Source: Planctomycetota bacterium (GTDB lineage Bacteria; Planctomycetota; SZUA-567; JAFGGJ01). Taken from it: 64,000 nt of DNA. The stretch is from assembly GCA_016930595.1 (NCBI GenBank), contig JAFGGJ010000088.1, positions 23,132 to 87,131 of the forward strand, in the 5' to 3' direction. Positions within the stretch are counted from its first letter, which is position 1. The number at the start of each line of letters is the position of its first letter. The notes beneath the pieces were generated by a model, which worked only from the letters and a program-made list of their open reading frames with translations, did not search any database and was not told where the DNA came from. The position numbers were made by a program, and so were the translations under genes. Positions 8,617 through 16,461 of the stretch are shown here, piece by piece.

Positions 8617-8644
8617 TTTCTCCGGCCGCGATGGGCCGGAGAAA
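8617..8644 (-). other. Leader hairpin upstream of obg
   Basis: An 11-bp perfect stem (tttctccggcc / ggccggagaaa) with a 6-nt loop lies between the TSCPD-like gene and obg. No T-run follows on either strand, so it is not a standard terminator; it may be an mRNA processing or stability element. Confidence 0.4.
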
Positions 8645-8706
8645 AGCGGTAATGGTCCGGCGGCGCGGCAGGCATTATCACAATGCTGCCTTCATGGAGC
8701 ATGATT

Positions 8707-9072
8707 TCAAGGGAGTATCTCACGGAGATCGCGCAGTATCTTGCCCATCGCCTGGTAACAGGACCGGGCGGCGCCGCGTGCGCACTGATGGCGTTCCAGG
8801 TCGTCCAAGTCGATCTCATCCATGGAATGGCCTTCGGTCATTTCCTTGAGTTTCTCGAGAAAACCGCCGTTACAGGCATCGTCCCCGATGATTTCGATAT
8901 TCCTGAAGACATATCGTCCGTTTTCCTCGACCAGCCTGTACCGGATGCGGTCCACGCACGTGGAGGAATCGACATCCACCTCATTTTCAAGCACGTTTCC
9001 GCTTCGGCCGGTGCCGGGGGCCGGGGATGTTTTATCCGCGGGCGCGGTGGAAGGCTGGTCAGCGGGCGGCAT
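8707..9072 (-). CDS. TSCPD-like domain protein
   Basis: A 121-residue acidic protein. Residues 45-120 resemble the small TSCPD domain: a strand-rich start, then NGGFLEKLKEMTEGHSMDEI and CARGAARSCYQAM, which aligns with the C-x(n)-G-T-S-C-P-D-Q-L signature although the TSCPD core itself is changed to RSCYQ. Cysteines at four places could bind metal. TSCPD domains occur alone or at the end of class II ribonucleotide reductases; their role is not settled. The first 30 residues are Pro/Ala-rich and probably disordered. The ATG begins one base after the stop of the Gfo/Idh/MocA gene, so the two share an operon. Confidence 0.55.
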   Translation of the reverse strand: MPPADQPSTAPADKTSPAPGTGRSGNVLENEVDVDSSTCVDRIRYRLVEENGRYVFRNIEIIGDDACNGGFLEKLKEMTEGHSMDEIDLDDLERHQCARGAARSCYQAMGKILRDLREILP

Positions 9073-9073
9073 T

Positions 9074-10216
9074 TTACTTCTTCCTGCGGTTCTTCTTGTT
9101 TTTGCCGGCTTTGCTCTGGGCGATAAGGCTGTTCATCAGCTTCTTCATCGCTGGACGGCTGGTAGGTATGTCCACAGGCTTGCCGGTATGGCCGGACAGG
9201 AGCGCGCCGTTGATGACTTCAACCGAACGGAGGCCTTCTTCGCCGGTAACCACGGGCTTGCCTCCCTTGAGGATACATTTCACGAAGTCTCTCATCAGGG
9301 GAGTATGGCTGGAAGGGCTGCTCTTGCCCGGCTTGGGTGTTATGTCCTTGACCTTGTACGTGGGGGAGCACCACATTTCCTTCTTCTGCACGAACTTGCT
9401 TATGGGCACGTCCAGCTTTGAAAAGAGGAGCTTGTTGCCCTGGAGCAGAAGGGTGCCCTTGTCGCCGGCCACTTCCAGGAATTCGCCGCCGGTGCCGTCA
9501 GTAGTGGAGACATACATGTAGCCGATGGCGCCGCCCTTGAACCACAGGAGCGCGCTCGCGCGGTCTTCGACTTCGATCTTGGGGTGCAGGGGGGTCGTTT
9601 CGGTTACGGCCATTATCCTGACCGGGTCTATACCTGCCACGTACAGCATCTCGTCGATCGGGTGCGGACCCTGGTTCATCAGCACGCCGCCACCCTCGCC
9701 TTTCCACGTACCGCGCCATCCGGCTGACGCATAGTAGCCGTTCGAGCGGAACCACGGGGACTTCATCATGACGCGGTAGACCTTGCCCAGGGCGCCCCCG
9801 GCCACCATTTCGTGGAACTTCCTGACGACGGGCATGTAGCGGCGCTGGTAAACCACCTGGAGGATCTTTCGGGCTTTCCTGGCGGCGGCGATCATCCTGT
9901 CGCAACCCTCCGCCGTTACAGCCATGGGTTTTTCAGTGAGCACATGCAGGCCGGCCCTCGAGGCGTCCACGGACAGTTGAGGATGGAACCAGTGGGGCGT
10001 GCAGATAGTGACGGCATCCACCAGGCCGCTCTTGTACATTTCCTTGTGGTTGATAAATCCCGGGACGCCGAATTCCTCGGATGCAGCTTTGGCGGCCTTG
10101 GGGCTGACGTCGCTTATGGCGGTGAGTTTTGCGCCCGGAGTATCGGCAATTGCCTTCGCGTGCGACCTTGCGATGCCTCCCGCCCCCACGATACCGATCC
10201 TGACCTTACCTGCCAT
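9074..10216 (-). CDS. Gfo/Idh/MocA-family NAD(P)-dependent oxidoreductase
   Basis: The 380-residue protein begins KVRIGIVGAGGIARSHAKAI, the Rossmann GxGGxA dinucleotide site. It continues with the family motifs VTICTPHWFHPQLSVDASRAGLHVLTEKPMA (the catalytic EKP lysine) and GGGVLMNQGPHPIDEMLYVAG (the conserved GxxxDxGxHxxD-like segment, here with N-Q-G-P-H). Members oxidise or reduce sugars, inositols or related polyols; the substrate cannot be read from sequence. It ends in a very basic tail (KAGKNKKNRRKK). The ORF track starts at a GTG one codon earlier; ATG at 10216, 7 nt after GGGAG and overlapping the upstream TGA as TGATG, is preferred. Confidence 0.88.
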   Translation of the reverse strand: MAGKVRIGIVGAGGIARSHAKAIADTPGAKLTAISDVSPKAAKAASEEFGVPGFINHKEMYKSGLVDAVTICTPHWFHPQLSVDASRAGLHVLTEKPMAVTAEGCDRMIAAARKARKILQVVYQRRYMPVVRKFHEMVAGGALGKVYRVMMKSPWFRSNGYYASAGWRGTWKGEGGGVLMNQGPHPIDEMLYVAGIDPVRIMAVTETTPLHPKIEVEDRASALLWFKGGAIGYMYVSTTDGTGGEFLEVAGDKGTLLLQGNKLLFSKLDVPISKFVQKKEMWCSPTYKVKDITPKPGKSSPSSHTPLMRDFVKCILKGGKPVVTGEEGLRSVEVINGALLSGHTGKPVDIPTSRPAMKKLMNSLIAQSKAGKNKKNRRKK

Positions 10217-11043
10217 CACTCTACTCCCTTCGACGAAGCAACATCCGTATTCTTCGGCATGGCCTCCGTCACGATGACGGGACTGCCTGGCACAAGGAAG
10301 TCGAAGACCTCCTCGATGTCCTCGTTGCGGAACCTTATGCAGCCTTCACTGGCCGCCTTGCCGATGCTGTCCGGGTCGCAGGTGCCGTGTATTCCAAGGC
10401 TTCCCTTGAGCCGGATCCATCTGGTGCCGGCCGGGTTGAGCGGGTCGCCGCCGTCGTAGTGTTCGCCGTTGTGATCATAGGGAGGGTTCGCCACTTTCTG
10501 CTGCACGGCGTATTTGCCCGCCGGGGTCGGCGTGGTTTCGCTGCCGACGGCAACGGCATACTCCTTGATCCTGGCCTCCCCAAGGTATACCACGGCACGA
10601 CGTTCCTTCAAGAACACCTTGAGGGAAAAAGGTCCCGTTACGGTTTTTATTTCAGCGCCCGCCTGCAGCTTCCCGGCCGACGGCAGGCCGTTCACTTTCA
10701 CCAGGAAACTGTGGGTGACACCAAAAAGAGTCGCCACGGCCGTCAGGTGCGACCCCCTGGGCACGCGGTATAAAAGGAATTCGCTGCCGCGGCCCCTCAG
10801 AAAATCCTGCTGGAGCTTGAGAAGCCTGGGTTTCAGGCGGTCCGCCCTGTCGGCGAATCCATTTCTGCAATAGTAGTCATAAGCCGCGCTGCAGGCGGTA
10901 AGCGCCTTGCCCTGGACAGCCAGGGCGGAGATTTTTTTCAACAATACGTCCGGTCCGGTATCTTCCTGGCCGGACGCGCTCGACAACAGCGCGGCCGTCA
11001 GTACCAGAGGAAGCAGGTTCTGTAGCGCGACGGTTTTCAGCAA
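10216..11043 (-). CDS. L,D-transpeptidase (YkuD domain) with LysM-like segment
   Basis: The 275-residue exported protein starts at TTG, 8 nt after AGGAG, with signal peptide LPLVLTAALLSSASG. A LysM-like region (about residues 95-145: YRVPRGSHLTAVATLFGVT, VNGLPSAGKLQAG) precedes the YkuD catalytic domain, which carries the HG-x(n)-G-x(3)-S-x-GCIR(F)RN signature: GIHGTCDPDSIGK and SEGCIRFRN, with the nucleophilic Cys. Such enzymes make 3-3 peptidoglycan crosslinks or attach proteins to the wall in the periplasm. A TATAAT hexamer lies about 26 nt upstream but without a good -35 box. The next two genes are coupled to it. Confidence 0.88.
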   Translation of the reverse strand: MLKTVALQNLLPLVLTAALLSSASGQEDTGPDVLLKKISALAVQGKALTACSAAYDYYCRNGFADRADRLKPRLLKLQQDFLRGRGSEFLLYRVPRGSHLTAVATLFGVTHSFLVKVNGLPSAGKLQAGAEIKTVTGPFSLKVFLKERRAVVYLGEARIKEYAVAVGSETTPTPAGKYAVQQKVANPPYDHNGEHYDGGDPLNPAGTRWIRLKGSLGIHGTCDPDSIGKAASEGCIRFRNEDIEEVFDFLVPGSPVIVTEAMPKNTDVASSKGVE

Positions 11044-11121
11044 GCCGGGAACTCCTGTTGTCCGGTCGATTATAACGGCTGAATTTTTTTGCCCGGGTAT
11101 TTTGCCGGCGAAAGTTTCGGA

Positions 11122-12651
11122 TCATTTCCAGTGCAATGACAGCGCTGTCGCAAGCAGGCCGGCAAGGACGATGCCTCCTGCGAGCAGCGCAAGGACAACC
11201 CTCCGCTTGCCGAGAAGACCGGCGAGTGTGTCTCGTCCCAGCAGCCGGTCGGTGTCCAGGTTCCTGGCGTCACCCACCAGCGACTGTATCACGCCTACCA
11301 GGAAAGTCGCGCTCCCCGCAAGGGCGGCTTCGCCCGCCCGCATGTTTCCCAGGTACGCCCACTGCACGACCGACGCCGAGTACAGCCACGCCACTCCTAC
11401 AGATATATCTTTTGCGTACGGTATGCGTTCGATATGCAGCCGGCCGATCCGGATCCTGTATGCAATGAATGAGTACAACGGCCCGACGGCGCCTGCGAGT
11501 ACAAGCGCCTTGACGTGCCAGCGCCAGGGCGGAATTGACAGGCCGGCGGCGACTGCGGCGGCAAGGAACGCAAGTATCGTGGCTCCCACCCACAGTTTCT
11601 CCACGCCGGCTCGATCCGTATGGTAGGGTCTCCTGCCGGTGAAGTAGCGGTTGAGGTTGTACGAGGACAGCATGAAGCAGAACACGTAGACCAGGCCCGC
11701 GCTCCAGTATCCCCCGCAGAGATACTGGTTGAGCGCGGCGGCAGCCGTCCCCAGGGCACTGACCATTATTGCGGAGTCGAACGCCAGCAGCCTGAACCAC
11801 GCGAGCCAGGCGAAGCCTCCCATCCTGCGCAGCCTGTCAACGACCGCCACCGTGGCCCAGCCGGGGGTGCTGGCGCCCGCGGTGACGCCGACGGTCTTGA
11901 GTGACCGGAGTTTTTCGGCGGGAATTTCATCGGCTGTTTCCACGTGGAACGCCGGGAGTCCGCTCTCGCCCGCTATTTCCACCAGGCGTTTCGTGTTGGC
12001 GCTGTGGTGTCCCCCGACCACCACGATTGCCTCGACGCACCGTGTCATCTCGCGCACCTCGGCCTGGCGTTCATGAGTGGCGCTGCAGATGGAGTCCAGG
12101 ATTTCCATGTCCGGGTACCTGCGGCGCAGGATTTCCGTAATGGCGGCGTAGCGTTCTTCGTTAAACGTTGTCTGGGCGACTAGAGCCGGGGCCCGGGGCA
12201 CCCGGACCGCTTCGGCCTCTTCGGGCGTTGCGATCACGAACACTTCATCTCCCGCCCGGCTCGAAAGAGCCCGGACTTCGGCATGTCCGCTGTCGCCGAC
12301 GATGATGACCGGAACGCGTGCTTCGGCTTTCTTTTCGACAAAGCGCTCCGACCGCTGCACCTTGGGGCAGGTGGCGTCTATGATTTCCAGTCCCTGCCGC
12401 CGGAAGTTCTCCAGTTCTTCAACGGCTATGCCGTGGGCGCGCAGGACTACCCGGCGGTCCGCGGCTTCGGAGGGATCGTTTATCACGTCGATCCCCTGCC
12501 GTTTCAGCATCTCCACCACCTGGTTGTTGTGTATCAGGGGCCCATACGTGCAGAGGCCGGCAGGGGCTTTTTCGGCGGCTTCCAAGACCAGTCCCAAGGC
12601 GCGCCTGACGCCCATGCAGAAGCCGGCGGTGTCGGCGACGATAACTCTCAA
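11122..12651 (-). CDS. IspH-UbiA fusion: HMBPP reductase joined to a membrane prenyltransferase
   Basis: The 509-residue protein has two parts. Residues 1-280 are a complete IspH/LytB, the 4Fe-4S enzyme that makes IPP and DMAPP in the MEP pathway: GFCMGVRRA, LIHNNQVVE, RAHGI, DATCPKV and DSICSATHERQ supply the three cluster cysteines and substrate-binding residues. Residues 285-509 are a multi-helix membrane domain of the UbiA superfamily. The second Asp-rich motif is good (GDARNLDTDRLLGRDTLAGL), but the first is degenerate (SSYNLNRYFTGR instead of NDxxDxxxD). The product of one part feeds the donor pool of the other, suggesting a scaffold. The ORF track start is too long: TTG at 12651 overlaps the upstream stop as TTGA and gives the normal IspH start LRVIVADTAG. 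Confidence 0.85.
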   Translation of the reverse strand: MRVIVADTAGFCMGVRRALGLVLEAAEKAPAGLCTYGPLIHNNQVVEMLKRQGIDVINDPSEAADRRVVLRAHGIAVEELENFRRQGLEIIDATCPKVQRSERFVEKKAEARVPVIIVGDSGHAEVRALSSRAGDEVFVIATPEEAEAVRVPRAPALVAQTTFNEERYAAITEILRRRYPDMEILDSICSATHERQAEVREMTRCVEAIVVVGGHHSANTKRLVEIAGESGLPAFHVETADEIPAEKLRSLKTVGVTAGASTPGWATVAVVDRLRRMGGFAWLAWFRLLAFDSAIMVSALGTAAAALNQYLCGGYWSAGLVYVFCFMLSSYNLNRYFTGRRPYHTDRAGVEKLWVGATILAFLAAAVAAGLSIPPWRWHVKALVLAGAVGPLYSFIAYRIRIGRLHIERIPYAKDISVGVAWLYSASVVQWAYLGNMRAGEAALAGSATFLVGVIQSLVGDARNLDTDRLLGRDTLAGLLGKRRVVLALLAGGIVLAGLLATALSLHWK

Positions 12652-14036
12652 CGCCCGTCCCCGCCCAGCAGCCGGCGGTAACTCCACGCAAGCAGGCACG
12701 TGTAGCGGTGGAGGTTCTCGCCCGTGAAGGCGTCGTGGTGAATGAGCCACGGCCCTATATCCCTGCCGTAGACTTTCACCGCGCGCGACGGTATGAAATC
12801 AACCTTGTCCACTGCGATGGAGTCGCCGCCGCCGCAGGTGAACCGCGCCAGCGCCACGCCGAGCTGAGCGGGACGTATTCCAGGGCCGCCGGGAATCGCA
12901 ATCGCGGCCGGTAACGTGCCCGAATGCTCAACATGGTCGACAAGGCCGGACGCCGCTGCCAGCAGCGTTTCCCGCGCCAGGCTCGTGCCCCCGCTTCCTG
13001 GTACCGCCTCGATGTGCACGGGAGCGTCTACGGCGGGCACGCAGAACGTGTCGCGGGAATTGCTCGTTGCCGCCTGCGCTAGGAGGACCAGAATCTGGGC
13101 AGCGGACAGGGTTGTCCCGGAGCGATCGTCAAGGTACGAGTCCACGCTTCCACCGGCCCACGCAGCAGCCAGTTCCTTTATGACGGATGTGTTCACCTTG
13201 TCCGTGCCTGTGGAAAACGAAGCCATTGCCTGTCGTATGCCGACCGGTTCGATCCCGTGTTCAAGAATCCGGTCGAGGTACCGACCGAAGGTTCCGACCC
13301 GGTGCGCCATGACGTCCGCGGGAACAAGCGGAGCGGGCTTCCAATCGTCGGGGACCGGGCAGGCGCCGTGCGCGAAGTTGACAACGTCCCAGAATTCTTC
13401 AAGGCTCCATTCGTTGGGGTGGTTGCCGTGGCTGATGATACCGTCCGGCGGGAGCTTCTCGGCAAGACGGGAAACATTCGCCCAGGCCGTTTCAAGGGCG
13501 CCGTCGCCCGCGCGGGCGTCGAAGGAAGCCCGCGATTTCCACAGGCCCGCGATATTGAAAACTCCCCCCAGTTGGGAAGGATACACGTCGTCGCCGAGGT
13601 ACACGGACCCGCCCATGTAAGCCGGTACGCCCCACGCCTTCATGGCGCCGTACACAAAAGGGGTATAACTGGCGCCGGGCTGGCCGTAGCAGACGATCTC
13701 CTTACCGAACGTATCCCTGGTCAAGCGGAAGCCCTCGGTTTCCCGTGAGAGGATTTCCGCCACGCCGTCCTGCCAGTCCAGGTGTTCGGTGTATTCCGCT
13801 ATGGTCGGGTGGGCACTGTGCAGGTTCGTGTGGTAGCCTATTTCAAAAAGGTCGTCTTTCAGGGCGTCGATGATATCCCGCCTGTTGCGTTCCACGAGGC
13901 AGCGGGTTTTCTCGCCCACCATCTTGAACACGGCTGGGATACGCCGCTTCCTGAATTCCCCCAGCAGCAGGAGCAGGGCATCGTCGCTCTCGGGATTGAT
14001 GTAATCCTCGGTGTCCCACCAGAAAATAATCTTCAT
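12648..14036 (-). CDS. Polysaccharide-deacetylase-like (NodB-fold) protein
   Basis: The 462-residue protein has an N-terminal NodB-like metal-dependent deacetylase region: IIFWWDTEDYINPESDD (metal-binding Asp region), FEIGYHTNLHSAHPT (His-x3-His metal site), and YGQPGASYTPFVYGAMK. The C-terminal half, about residues 270-460, has no recognised domain but contains SIAVDKVDFIPSRAVKVYG. No signal peptide is visible, so a cytosolic role on a small glycan or an amide substrate is possible. Its stop overlaps the TTG of the IspH-UbiA gene by two bases, so the two proteins are likely made together; a link to glycolipid or isoprenoid-carrier chemistry is speculation. Confidence 0.7.
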   Translation of the reverse strand: MKIIFWWDTEDYINPESDDALLLLLGEFRKRRIPAVFKMVGEKTRCLVERNRRDIIDALKDDLFEIGYHTNLHSAHPTIAEYTEHLDWQDGVAEILSRETEGFRLTRDTFGKEIVCYGQPGASYTPFVYGAMKAWGVPAYMGGSVYLGDDVYPSQLGGVFNIAGLWKSRASFDARAGDGALETAWANVSRLAEKLPPDGIISHGNHPNEWSLEEFWDVVNFAHGACPVPDDWKPAPLVPADVMAHRVGTFGRYLDRILEHGIEPVGIRQAMASFSTGTDKVNTSVIKELAAAWAGGSVDSYLDDRSGTTLSAAQILVLLAQAATSNSRDTFCVPAVDAPVHIEAVPGSGGTSLARETLLAAASGLVDHVEHSGTLPAAIAIPGGPGIRPAQLGVALARFTCGGGDSIAVDKVDFIPSRAVKVYGRDIGPWLIHHDAFTGENLHRYTCLLAWSYRRLLGGDGR

Positions 14037-14058
14037 CGGAATCGTCCCCGTTAGAAGA

Positions 14059-14565
14059 CTAGACGCGCCGGACGAGTTCTTTCAGGGGCTTGCGCTTTCT
14101 GGGCTTGCGCTGCTCTTCCCCCGGGTAGCCCACCGGAAGTAATATCACCGGCTCCCACGGTTCGGGTATTCCCAGGATTTCCTTGACGGGCAGCGGATCG
14201 AACGCCATTATCCAGCACGTGCCCAGTCCCCTGGCCGTTGCCGCGAGCGTCAGGTGGTCCACGGCGATGGCTACGTCAATGTCCCTTGCAAGAGCGCCGT
14301 CCTTCCGCTTGTAGGATTGCTCGGCACTGCCGCAGAATACGAGTATCACGGGCGCCCTGTAGAACCATTCCTGGTCGTAGGCGCGTTTGAATTGCGAACG
14401 TGTCGCCGGTTCGCGCACCACGTAGACCATCCACGGCTGGCGGTTCGCTGCGGAAGGCGCAAGCCGGGCTTCTTCGAGAAGTTCGTCCAGCACTTCGTCC
14501 GATACCGCCGTGCCCATGTACTTGCGGCAGGAATAACGTTCCCTTACCAGTTCTTTCCAGTCCAT
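14059..14565 (-). CDS. Nitroreductase-family FMN oxidoreductase
   Basis: The 168-residue protein begins MDWKELVRERYSCRKY, the classic nitroreductase start with the FMN-phosphate-binding RYSxRxY. It continues with LAPSAANRQPWMVYVV and AVDHLTLAATARGLGTCWIMAF, typical of the small single-domain branch. It would bind FMN and use NAD(P)H; the substrate is unknown. The ORF track starts 10 codons upstream at a TTG that overlaps the scpB stop as TTGA. Both are possible; the ATG with GGGGGAT upstream matches the family start and is used here. Part of the ppiC-to-ispH operon. Confidence 0.85.
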   Translation of the reverse strand: MDWKELVRERYSCRKYMGTAVSDEVLDELLEEARLAPSAANRQPWMVYVVREPATRSQFKRAYDQEWFYRAPVILVFCGSAEQSYKRKDGALARDIDVAIAVDHLTLAATARGLGTCWIMAFDPLPVKEILGIPEPWEPVILLPVGYPGEEQRKPRKRKPLKELVRRV

Positions 14566-14591
14566 GGCATCCCCCGTCGTCTTGCAGAAAG

Positions 14592-15263
14592 TCAACTTTC
14601 AATCGAATCCGGATCGGGCAGTTCACGAAGGCTGGAAACGCCCAGTACCTGCAGGAACCTGTCCGTGGTGCCGTAGAGAAGGGGATTCCCGAGCCCTTCG
14701 CCACGTCCGACGACCTGCACCAGGCCTTTTTCGAGCAGCATGCGTAGGATGGGTCCGGAAGCTACGCCGCGCACGGACTCCACGTCCATGCGGCTGACCG
14801 GTTGATCGTAAGCAACGACCGACAGGACTTCCATGGCCGCCGGTGACAGCTTTCTACCGCCGGCGGATTTGTCCGCTGGCAGCACGTACGGCGCCATTTC
14901 TTTCCTGGTCAGCAGAACGAACCCCCCGGCTTCCTCGTGCAGTTCGAAAGCTCTGCCGCTTTCCAGGTAGAGTGTCTTGAGTTCCGCCAGCCCCCGGCGG
15001 ACTTCCTTGCTGCGGGTCTTGGTCGCGCGGCCTATCTCCCTGGGAGTCAGCGGCTCCCGGTTGCAGAAGAGCACTGCTTCGATCCTTCGGCAGAGCTCCT
15101 CCAGCGGGATTTCGTCAGCCTGGGACTCTTCAGCCTCCGGCTCCCCGTCATCGGGGAGTTCCGCGCCGTCACTGTCGCCGGACAATTCGGCAGTGTTATC
15201 ATCTTCGGCTTCGGCCGCGTCTTCCGCCGTACGGGGAGCGGCATCTTCCTCAGAGCCGTGCAA
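14592..15263 (-). CDS. scpB: Segregation and condensation protein B
   Basis: The 223-residue product matches ScpB, the winged-helix kleisin partner in the SMC-ScpA-ScpB complex. Family motifs: LCRRIEAVLFCNREPLTPREIG, LSPAAMEVLSVVAYDQPVSRMDVESVRGV, and LLYGTTDRFLQVLGVSSLRELP. An unusual acidic N-terminal extension of about 45 residues (rich in E, D and A) precedes the domain. The start is TTG and overlaps the aminotransferase gene by 14 bp, implying translational coupling. Neither scpA nor smc is in the window, although scpA is the usual neighbour. Confidence 0.92.
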   Translation of the reverse strand: MHGSEEDAAPRTAEDAAEAEDDNTAELSGDSDGAELPDDGEPEAEESQADEIPLEELCRRIEAVLFCNREPLTPREIGRATKTRSKEVRRGLAELKTLYLESGRAFELHEEAGGFVLLTRKEMAPYVLPADKSAGGRKLSPAAMEVLSVVAYDQPVSRMDVESVRGVASGPILRMLLEKGLVQVVGRGEGLGNPLLYGTTDRFLQVLGVSSLRELPDPDSIES

Positions 15264-16455
15264 ACCAGTCCTCCATCCTGTCCATTGCTTCTTTTATCCG
15301 CTCGGCGGGTTCCACGATGGCCAGTCGGAAAGCCCCTTCTCCCGCGCTGCCAAAGCCGCCGCCCGGCATGGCCACCACTTTTATTTCCTCCATCATCCTG
15401 AAGGCGAACTCGATGCTCGGTGTGCTCCTCGCCTTCTTCGGCAGGTCGGCCCATACGAACATGCCGCCGCGCGGTTTTTCGAGTTCGAACCCCATGCGCT
15501 TCAGCGCCGGAACCATGATGTTCAGGCGCTTCTCATAAATCGCCGCCTGGGCGACGTGGTCCTCGTCGCAGTGGTCCAGGGTATACGCAGCCGCCTGCTG
15601 TATGGCCGCAAACAGGCTGTAGTCGTAGTAGCCCTTTATTGAAGCCAGGAGATAGAGAAGGTCCCTGTTCCCTACTCCATAGCCCACCCTCCACCCCGCC
15701 ATGCTCCACGGCTTGGACATGGTGAAGAACTCCACCGCCACGTCGATCCCCCCGGGCACCTGGAGCACGCTCGGCGCCCTGTATCCTTCGAACACGGTCA
15801 GTCCATACGCAATGTCGCTCAGGATGTAAAAGCCGTATTGCTTTGCCATCGCCACGGCCTTCTCGTAGAACGGCAGGTCCACGGTCCGCCCGGTGGGATT
15901 GTGCGGAAAACACAGTACAAGCACTTTGGGCCGGGGGACGAGCGTCCGGCAGAGCTCTTCCACCTTGTCCAGCAAGTCTTCCGTCTTCCTGGGGAACGGT
16001 ATCCCCACCGAAGTGCCGCCGGCCAGCATCGGCGCATAGAGATGTGGCGGAAAGGCCGGCACGGGCATCAGCACCACGTCGCCGGGGTTCAGGAGCGAGA
16101 TCCACATGTGGCTTATGCCTTCCTTGGATCCCACCGTGGCCAGTGTTTCGGTGACCGGGTCCAGCTTCACGCCGTGCGTCCTGTCGTAGAACCTTGCAAC
16201 GGCTTCTTTGAGCGCGGGAATCCCCTTGGCCGCCGAATACCTATGGATGCCCGGCTTGTCCAGGCATTTCTTCAGTTCCGCCACAGCCGTTTCGGGAGGC
16301 GGGTCGGTCGGACTTCCCATGCCGAGGTCTATTACGTCGTGCCCTTCCGCCAGCAGCCTGTCCCTGGCGGCGTTTATTTCGCCGAAAAGATACGGCGGCA
16401 GTTTGTGCATGCGTTCCGCTGCCATTCCGGGCAGGTCGGTTCGGCGTTGTTGCAT
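15250..16455 (-). CDS. PLP-dependent class I/II aminotransferase (AlaC / LL-DAP aminotransferase-like)
   Basis: The 401-residue protein is a fold-type I aminotransferase. The sequence shows VIDLGMGSPTDPPP, YSAAKGIPALKEAVARFY, FPHNPTGRTV (cofactor-binding Asn), SDIAYGLTVF (Asp/Tyr) and the PLP lysine in FFTMSKPWSMAGWRVGYGVGN. The arginine binding the substrate carboxylate lies in GAFRLAIVEP. The layout resembles AlaC-type alanine-pyruvate transaminases and LL-diaminopimelate aminotransferases; which one cannot be decided by eye. It follows the PpiC-type gene by 6 nt and overlaps scpB by 14 nt. Confidence 0.88.
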   Translation of the reverse strand: MQQRRTDLPGMAAERMHKLPPYLFGEINAARDRLLAEGHDVIDLGMGSPTDPPPETAVAELKKCLDKPGIHRYSAAKGIPALKEAVARFYDRTHGVKLDPVTETLATVGSKEGISHMWISLLNPGDVVLMPVPAFPPHLYAPMLAGGTSVGIPFPRKTEDLLDKVEELCRTLVPRPKVLVLCFPHNPTGRTVDLPFYEKAVAMAKQYGFYILSDIAYGLTVFEGYRAPSVLQVPGGIDVAVEFFTMSKPWSMAGWRVGYGVGNRDLLYLLASIKGYYDYSLFAAIQQAAAYTLDHCDEDHVAQAAIYEKRLNIMVPALKRMGFELEKPRGGMFVWADLPKKARSTPSIEFAFRMMEEIKVVAMPGGGFGSAGEGAFRLAIVEPAERIKEAMDRMEDWFARL

Positions 16456-16461
16456 TTCAGC

